NCBI GenBank assembly: GCA_030639985.1
Contig: DAOWKG010000310.1
Span: forward strand, 1 to 10,817
From: Desulfuromonadaceae bacterium
GTDB lineage: Bacteria; Desulfobacterota; Desulfuromonadia; Desulfuromonadales; Geopsychrobacteraceae
Length of the DNA: 10,817 bases
Direction of reading: 5' to 3'
Part shown: piece by piece, positions 6,621 through 10,817 of the stretch
Numbering within the stretch: position 1 is the stretch's first letter
How the letters are laid out: each line of letters begins with the position of its first letter
Position numbers and translations under genes: made by a program
The notes under the pieces: generated by a model
What the model saw: only the letters and a program-made list of their open reading frames with translations
Told to the model about the DNA's origin: nothing
Database searches by the model: none

Positions 6621-7388
6621 TTACGGTGCGGGAAATGATTCTAATAGCTTCTTGGCCTGGTAGCCAATCTCTGAGGTTGGCGCAAACTCAAGAATAATTT
6701 CAATCTGTTCTTTGGCTTCATCCAGAGAATTATTCTGTGCCATGAGAAGCGCCAATTTATAGCGCGCACGCATAGATTGCGGCGCAAGATTGACGGTACG
6801 ATGTAAATTTATTTCCTGTTGATCAAAGTCACCCATAGCCTCATATATTTCACTTTTCAGAAAAGATGCACTGGCATAACGGGGGACAATCTCTAGCGCT
6901 TCGTTTGCATATTTGAGGGCTGCCGACAAATCGTTGTTTTTGTAATAAGCATATGCCTTGCCGGTGATAGAAACATGGGCATCATCAAATAGAAGGTTAT
7001 TTGCCGCCAGATCAAAATAACTGATCGCCTTATCCCACTGCTGCATATCGAGATACAGGGAGGCAAAGTTATGTTGATAACGGGGCTCGTCAACAGACAA
7101 TTCAAGGGCGAGCAGATAATGTTTCTCGGCCAGGGCATAGGCTTTTTTGCGTTGATAAGTTTGTGCCAGCAACACCTGAATCGAACTGTTTTGCGGGTCT
7201 TGCTCCACAGCAATCAGTAACTCTCTCAGTGCTGCTGTAATTTCATTACCAGAAATATGAGCCACTGCCATTTTATGATGAACCTCGGCCTGCCTACGCA
7301 TCTCCGACTTCGCGGTATGACTACCCGGAACACAAGCGCATAGAACCAACAGGAGCATAAAAACTGCTATTTTCAGGACTGGGGACAT
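6621..7388 (-). CDS. PilF/PilW-like TPR lipoprotein
   Basis: A 255-aa exported lipoprotein made of tetratricopeptide repeats. The N-terminus has a lysine, a hydrophobic run and a lipobox ending at C19 (LCAC), so it should be lipidated. Alanine at -1 fits the signal peptidase II rule, and no Asp stands at +2, so outer-membrane sorting is likely. About six TPRs follow (roughly 34-67, 68-101, 102-135, 137-170, 171-204, 205-238). The order and an NFASLYLDMQQWDKAISYFD unit in the third repeat resemble PilF/PilW/Tgl, which help assemble the PilQ secretin of type IV pili; no other pil gene is in the window, so the role is inferred. I chose ATG at 7388 with GGAG 6 nt upstream over an in-frame TTG at 7400 that overlaps that ribosome-binding site. 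It lies 59 nt after the unrecognised gene, probably in the same transcript. Confidence 0.8.
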   Translation of the reverse strand: MSPVLKIAVFMLLLVLCACVPGSHTAKSEMRRQAEVHHKMAVAHISGNEITAALRELLIAVEQDPQNSSIQVLLAQTYQRKKAYALAEKHYLLALELSVDEPRYQHNFASLYLDMQQWDKAISYFDLAANNLLFDDAHVSITGKAYAYYKNNDLSAALKYANEALEIVPRYASASFLKSEIYEAMGDFDQQEINLHRTVNLAPQSMRARYKLALLMAQNNSLDEAKEQIEIILEFAPTSEIGYQAKKLLESFPAP

Positions 7389-7394
7389 CGGTTT

Positions 7395-7398
7395 CTCC
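7395..7398 (-). promoter_or_regulatory. Ribosome-binding site deciding the lipoprotein start
   Basis: GGAG on the minus strand, 6 nt before the ATG at 7388. It overlaps the alternative upstream TTG codon (7400-7398), which itself has only a weak GAGAT before it, so the ATG is preferred. Confidence 0.6.
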
Positions 7399-7447
7399 AA
7401 AACATCTCTGAGCTATAAAATAAAGCTATAATTTTAAAATCAGATAC

Positions 7448-7981
7448 TTACATTGCGGCAAAAAATCTGCCCAAACTTTTACGGCTACGAATTCTGAGGG
7501 AATCTATATCGTTATCGACTAGCGGTTTTTCTACCGACTTTTCTGCCGGTTCTTCTGTCGACTTCACCACCGGCTTTACCGGCTTTACCTGCGGTAGCTC
7601 TTGAGTCGATTGGCAAATCGGCAAAGTAGACCAATAAGTTTTTTTCTTTTTTGCTGACAATAAATGGTAGTCAGTTTCATTCAGGAAAAAACCCATCGAT
7701 TCTATAAAACAATACCCTTCCTCATAGACCTTCTCAGCGTCAGCCAGCGGCAATTCGCCAGATTCAGGGACAAAAAAGATAGAGCAACAACTTTCAGCCA
7801 GATAAAATGCAACAATAATCAGAACCTTGTTGCCGCCAGTAATTTGCAGCAGGTATGCCTGACAAAGTTGCGGCGAATATCCAGAAAATGACAATTGGAT
7901 ACTACTTGAAGCCGAATGCAGATGGGTAATTTTTTCGGCCGGCACCTGCAATTTTTTGAGTTCGTTATGTTGAACAAACAT
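7448..7981 (-). CDS. Conserved-looking protein of unknown function beside the PilF-like lipoprotein
   Basis: I do not recognise this 177-aa protein. It has no signal peptide or membrane helix. Residues 1-122 look like a compact alpha/beta domain: alternating hydrophobic strands (QAYLLQI, KVLIIVAFYLAESCCSIFFV with adjacent cysteines C65-C66) and a helix EKVYEEGYCFIESMGFFL followed by ETDYHLL. Residues 123-158 are a low-complexity linker rich in K, P, V, E and T with repeated KPV/EKP units. The last 19 residues are a basic, amphipathic-looking tail (SLRIRSRKSLGRFFAAM). ATG at 7981 has AGGGG about 8 nt upstream, close to the end of the 160-bp element. It precedes the lipoprotein gene by 59 nt, so the two probably share a transcript and perhaps an envelope or motility role; that is guilt by association only. 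Confidence 0.75.
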   Translation of the reverse strand: MFVQHNELKKLQVPAEKITHLHSASSSIQLSFSGYSPQLCQAYLLQITGGNKVLIIVAFYLAESCCSIFFVPESGELPLADAEKVYEEGYCFIESMGFFLNETDYHLLSAKKKKTYWSTLPICQSTQELPQVKPVKPVVKSTEEPAEKSVEKPLVDNDIDSLRIRSRKSLGRFFAAM

Positions 7982-7997
7982 GACCCCATCCCCTTTT

Positions 7998-8159
7998 AGG
8001 CGGCTGTCGGACTTTACAAGAATCTACTGCAACCGCCTGATCGGTGCATATTTCCGCATATTTTCGACAAATAGGGGTGCTATTCGCTCTCAAATCTATG
8101 AAAATCTGCCCTCGAACAGTCAATTTCTCGTTACGATCCGCAAAGCCCGACAGCCTCCT
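7998..8159. mobile_element. MITE-like element with inverted ends
   Basis: Imperfect terminal inverted repeats, 7999-8017 and 8140-8158, match at 16 of 19 positions around a shared GGCTGTCGG core; one further complementary A/T pair on the outside gives 7998-8159. Inside are a tandem 10-mer (GCATATTTCC at 8046-8055 and GCATATTTTC at 8056-8065) and a subterminal CCGCCT (8033-8038) complementary to the left end. No transposase is encoded and no clear target duplication flanks it. A second, diverged, oppositely oriented copy lies around 5299-5440, which supports a dispersed family. The stretch 8160-8192 between it and the kinase stop codon shows no terminator. Confidence 0.65.
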
Positions 8160-8192
8160 TGCAACCAATGACAATCTTATAACTGAATCTGA

Positions 8193-9104
8193 TTAATCTA
8201 TATCGGCAAATTCGGTCAGTAACTTAATTTTTTTATACCGATCGGAAATTTCGGCAAAATCGATCTCACGCAGGCGGTCAAGACTGAATTTTTCCACCGT
8301 AAATGATGCCATAACAGTACCAAAAACAGTCGCTTTGCGTAAGTTATGTTCATCAAGGTTTCTGGTGGCAGCAAGATAGCCGATAAAACCACCGGCAAAA
8401 GTATCCCCCGCCCCAGTGGGATCAAAAATTTCTTCGAGTGGATATGCTGGCGCCGAAAAAATTGAACCTTCGCCAAACATCAGCACTCCATATTCTCCCC
8501 GCTTAACCACCAGTGTTTTAGGGCCAAAGTCACGAACAATTTGAGCCGCCTTAAGCAAGTTCGGTTCATCGGCCAACTGGCGCACCTCGGCTTCATTGAT
8601 TACCAGAATATCAACTTTGGCAAGGGTTTTTATCAACTCAGCCTTTTTCCCATCAATCCAAAAATTCATCGTATCACAAGCAACCAGCTTGGGGTTTTTC
8701 ACTTGCTGCAAAACTTCGAGTTGCAATTCGGGGTCGATATTGGCAAGAAAAACATATTCAGCATCCCGATAATTTTCAGGCAATACCGGCTTGAACGATT
8801 CGAATACATTCAGATGGGTTTCCAAGGTGTGCGCTTCGTTCAAATCATAATCGTAACGCCCCTTCCACCGAAAAGTTTCCCCAGCACTTTTCTGCAGTCC
8901 AGCGAGGTCAACATTGCGACTCTGCAAAAATTCGATATGCTCCTGAGGAAAATCATCCCCGATAACAGCTACCAGATTGACATCGGTAAAAAAACTGGCC
9001 GAAGTAGAAAAATAACAGGCCGAGCCGCCAAGGACGTTATCTGCTTCTCCAAAGGGGGTTTTAATTGAATCGAAAGCGACACTACCAACAACAAGAATAC
9101 TCAT
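8193..9104 (-). CDS. PfkB/ribokinase-family sugar or nucleoside kinase
   Basis: A 303-aa cytosolic kinase of the PfkB family, of usual length. The N-terminal strand ILVVGSVAFDS, the substrate-side GGSA motif (26-29), the KRGEYG stretch (201-206) and the signature DPTGAGDTFAGG (228-239), which contains the anion hole and catalytic base D234, are all present. Substrate cannot be read from the sequence. It follows mtnP after 33 nt, presumably in one transcript with rlmN, which makes a nucleoside or a ribose compound from methylthioadenosine/adenosine salvage a reasonable guess; an adenosine-kinase-like role is possible. ATG at 9104 has AAGGA about 10 nt upstream. It appears to be the last gene of this operon, although no terminator was found behind it. 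Family assignment is firm, substrate assignment is not. Confidence 0.88.
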   Translation of the reverse strand: MSILVVGSVAFDSIKTPFGEADNVLGGSACYFSTSASFFTDVNLVAVIGDDFPQEHIEFLQSRNVDLAGLQKSAGETFRWKGRYDYDLNEAHTLETHLNVFESFKPVLPENYRDAEYVFLANIDPELQLEVLQQVKNPKLVACDTMNFWIDGKKAELIKTLAKVDILVINEAEVRQLADEPNLLKAAQIVRDFGPKTLVVKRGEYGVLMFGEGSIFSAPAYPLEEIFDPTGAGDTFAGGFIGYLAATRNLDEHNLRKATVFGTVMASFTVEKFSLDRLREIDFAEISDRYKKIKLLTEFADID

Positions 9105-9137
9105 TTCACCAATTCCTTTTTCTAACCGAGGTTAGAT

Positions 9138-10013
9138 TTAATCGAGATATTTACCGATGATCGGCTCAAGTGCCTGCTTCGCCGCGGCCGGAATTACACT
9201 CTTATCGGTCATAATGGCAAATTTGAGGGCATCTGCACAGGGACAATTTCGTTGTTGCCGCTGTTTCACAATCAATTCTGCTGCAGTTTTGATGATTTCC
9301 CGTGCGGTAGCAACATTTTTCTTAATAATTGCCACAATAGCGTCGACTGAAACATCATCATGCCCCTCATACCAGCAATCGTAATCGGTCGCCAAAGCTA
9401 CCGTGCCGTAACAAATTTCGGCTTCACGTGCCAGACGTGATTCGGGCACATTTGTCATCCCGATAATATCTACCCCCCAGCTCCGATAGATGTTTGATTC
9501 GGCCCGAGTAGAAAAGTTCGGCCCTTCAATGCAGATATATGTTCCCCCCTGATGCACCGTGGCACCAACTTTTTTTGCCGAATCAACCAGAATAGCAGAC
9601 AATTCAGCACAAACCGGATCGGCAAATTGGACATGGGCAACAACACCATCACCAAAAAATGTCGAGGCTCGCCTCCCCTGCGTACGATCAAAAAATTGAT
9701 CCGGTACAACAATATCGCCAGGAACAATTTCTTCTTTCATACTGCCCACTGCAGAAACCGAAATAATTTGCTCAACTCCAAGCTTTTTCATGCCGTAAAT
9801 ATTGGCGCGAAAATTTACTTCGGATGGCAGCAACCGATGTCCACGACCATGGCGAGGCATAAAAACCATCTTTGCTCCACCAAGATTTCCGGTTATAAAC
9901 ACATCCGAAGGAGCACCAAAAGGGGTATCAAGAACCACCTCCTGCACATCTGTCAGCCCGTCGATTTCATAAAGACCACTGCCACCGATAACACCGATAA
10001 CCGGTTGTTTCAT
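9138..10013 (-). CDS. mtnP: 5'-methylthioadenosine phosphorylase
   Basis: A 291-aa cytosolic phosphorylase that splits 5'-methylthioadenosine with phosphate into adenine and 5-methylthioribose-1-phosphate, recycling the by-product of polyamine and other SAM-using reactions. Family motifs are complete: phosphate-binding GGSG (10-13), RHGRGHR (54-60), SAVGS (87-91), EGPNFSTRAES (163-173), GMTNVPE (185-191) and TDYDCW (209-214), whose Asp residues (D210, D212) select 6-aminopurines. This separates it from inosine/guanosine-type PNPs. I chose ATG at 10013, which has AAGGA 8 nt upstream, over a GTG at 10043 that would overlap rlmN by 26 nt and has no ribosome-binding site; the conserved domain starts right after the ATG. 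The gap to rlmN is 4 nt. No mtnA or later methionine-salvage gene is in view. Some members act on adenosine as well; this cannot be settled here. Confidence 0.93.
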   Translation of the reverse strand: MKQPVIGVIGGSGLYEIDGLTDVQEVVLDTPFGAPSDVFITGNLGGAKMVFMPRHGRGHRLLPSEVNFRANIYGMKKLGVEQIISVSAVGSMKEEIVPGDIVVPDQFFDRTQGRRASTFFGDGVVAHVQFADPVCAELSAILVDSAKKVGATVHQGGTYICIEGPNFSTRAESNIYRSWGVDIIGMTNVPESRLAREAEICYGTVALATDYDCWYEGHDDVSVDAIVAIIKKNVATAREIIKTAAELIVKQRQQRNCPCADALKFAIMTDKSVIPAAAKQALEPIIGKYLD

Positions 10014-10017
10014 GATA

Positions 10018-10817
10018 TTATTCCTTCCCACAGTTACTGCCACAATCGCTACTACTAATCGTAGTTTTATTGTCGAGTTTACCCTTTAATTGGCCACATG
10101 CCGCCGAAATATCTTCCCCCTTACTGGCTCGCAGGGTTGCCACGATATCGCGTTGCAACAAATAATTTTGAAATGCCTTAACCGTCTCTTTAGAGGGGGC
10201 TTTAAACTCAGCCCCTTCATGTTCGTTATAGGCAATCAGATTAACCTTGCAACGCACCCCGTGCAGAAGTTTAACCAGCTGCTTAGCGGCAACCAGAGAA
10301 TCGTTCACCCCTCCCAGGAGGATATATTCAAAGGTTACCCGTTGTTTGGTAACCACAGCGTAATCACGACAAGCTTGCATCAATTCGGCCAGTGGATAAC
10401 GCCGATTAATCGGCATCAACTGTTCCCGCAATTCATCGGTAGTCGCATTTAGAGAAACGGCCAGATTAACTTTTACCCGCTTACTCAGCGCCACAATTTC
10501 TGGCACCAGCCCGCAAGTAGATAAGGTAATGCGCCGAGTGCCATAGCCAAGGCCATCATCAAGATATAATATCTCCAAGGCGGTCACAACATTATCCAAG
10601 TTGTGCAATGGCTCCCCCATCCCCATCAAGACGATATTTCCGATCGGACCCTCCGCCAATGCCGCACAGACCTGATTGACAATCTCCTCCGGAGCCAAGT
10701 CACGGGTCAAACCGAACTTACCGGTCATGCAAAATTGACAACCCATGGCACAACCTACCTGAGTTGAAATACACAACGTCGCCCGATCTTCATCCATCGG
10801 AATCCGTACCGCTTCGA
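10018..10817 (-). CDS. rlmN: Dual-specificity 23S rRNA/tRNA adenine-C2 methyltransferase RlmN, 5' end missing
   Basis: This is the C-terminal ~266 residues of RlmN, a radical-SAM enzyme that methylates C2 of A2503 in 23S rRNA and of A37 in some tRNAs. The reading frame is open to the window edge (EAVRIP precedes MDEDRATLCIS), so the internal ATG at 10797 is not the start. The [4Fe-4S] motif CxxxCxxC is seen as CAMGCQFC, followed by GMGEPLHN and a late STCG segment; the methyl-carrying catalytic cysteine is in the C-terminal DISAACGQLKG, the RlmN hallmark. A short Ser/Cys-rich tail (DCGSNCGKE) ends the protein. The stop codon at 10018 is 4 nt before mtnP, whose ribosome-binding site lies inside rlmN's last codons. 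The first third of the protein lies outside the window. Confidence 0.95.
   Translation of the reverse strand, partial: EAVRIPMDEDRATLCISTQVGCAMGCQFCMTGKFGLTRDLAPEEIVNQVCAALAEGPIGNIVLMGMGEPLHNLDNVVTALEILYLDDGLGYGTRRITLSTCGLVPEIVALSKRVKVNLAVSLNATTDELREQLMPINRRYPLAELMQACRDYAVVTKQRVTFEYILLGGVNDSLVAAKQLVKLLHGVRCKVNLIAYNEHEGAEFKAPSKETVKAFQNYLLQRDIVATLRASKGEDISAACGQLKGKLDNKTTISSSDCGSNCGKE
10022..10026 (-). promoter_or_regulatory. Ribosome-binding site deciding the mtnP start
   Basis: AAGGA on the minus strand inside the last codons of rlmN, 8 nt before the ATG at 10013; the upstream GTG at 10043 has no such site. Confidence 0.6.

Noticed and set aside
8046..8065. Tandem 10-mers as a CRISPR-like or iteron array
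   Set aside because: There are only two units without spacers; too few for an iteron set and not a CRISPR.
7965..8174. Minus-strand 69-codon frame through the MITE-like element (and a plus-strand 63-codon frame at 7980-8171)
   Set aside because: The frames span the inverted ends, overlap the start of the next gene and are not kept in the second copy at 5299-5440; more likely accidental open frames in a repeat.
7982..8192. Promoter inside the MITE-like element for the unknown gene
   Set aside because: A TTGACT hexamer exists on the minus strand near 8123, but the -10 position 17 nt away matches consensus at only three of six bases.
8541..9068. Plus-strand open frame of 175 codons
   Set aside because: It is antisense to the well-supported PfkB kinase and has no recognisable domain.
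10014..10043. GTG start for mtnP at 10043
   Set aside because: It would overlap rlmN by 26 nt without a ribosome-binding site; ATG at 10013 has both a good site and the family-typical N-terminus.

Overview
All protein genes in this window lie on the minus strand, so transcription runs from the right end to the left. Gene content (rlmN–mtnP–PfkB kinase; a PilF-like lipoprotein; REC/histidine-kinase genes with a universal stress protein; a YhaM-type exoribonuclease, a GloB-like hydrolase and coaBC), moderate GC and the many intergenic palindromes suggest a deltaproteobacterium of the Desulfuromonadales type (Desulfuromonas/Pelobacter/Geobacter relatives). This is an inference from protein style and gene mix; no marker RNA gene is present. 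The organism looks like an ordinary chromosome bearer: there is no phage, plasmid, CRISPR, tRNA or rRNA here.

Layout, in the direction of transcription. (1) 10817–8193: a probable operon of rlmN (5' end outside the window), mtnP (methylthioadenosine phosphorylase) and a PfkB-family kinase, with gaps of 4 and 33 nt. (2) 8192–7982: a gap filled mostly by a 160-bp element with inverted ends. (3) 7981–6621: an unrecognised 177-aa protein followed by a PilF/PilW-like TPR lipoprotein. (4) 6536–5564: a strong sigma-70-type promoter with a perfect palindrome over its -35 box, then a single-domain response regulator and a universal stress protein, closed by an intrinsic terminator at 5478–5441. A REP-like hairpin lies between the last stop codon and the terminator. 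(5) 5440–5245: a non-coding stretch holding a diverged, inverted copy of the 160-bp element. (6) 5244–2459: a REC–HisKA–HATPase kinase followed after 5 nt by a FAD-dependent dehydrogenase. (7) 2458–2259: a gap with a long imperfect palindrome. (8) 2258–490: a YhaM-type 3'-5' exoribonuclease overlapping by 4 nt a metallo-beta-lactamase-fold hydrolase; both start with TTG. (9) 489–315: a gap with a three-armed palindromic element. (10) 314–1: the N-terminal part of coaBC.

How the genes fit together: the rlmN/mtnP/PfkB group joins a radical-SAM rRNA/tRNA methyltransferase with salvage of the methylthioadenosine made from S-adenosylmethionine, plus a kinase that could act on a nucleoside or sugar from that salvage. 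The signalling genes (single REC protein, Usp, REC-kinase) have no DNA-binding output domain between them, so they look like relay or protein-protein signalling parts. The most distinctive content is in the gaps: four different palindromic element types, one of them present twice within 3 kb. I found no convincing new protein system; the repeat families and the uncharacterised gene beside the PilF-like lipoprotein deserve the closest look.
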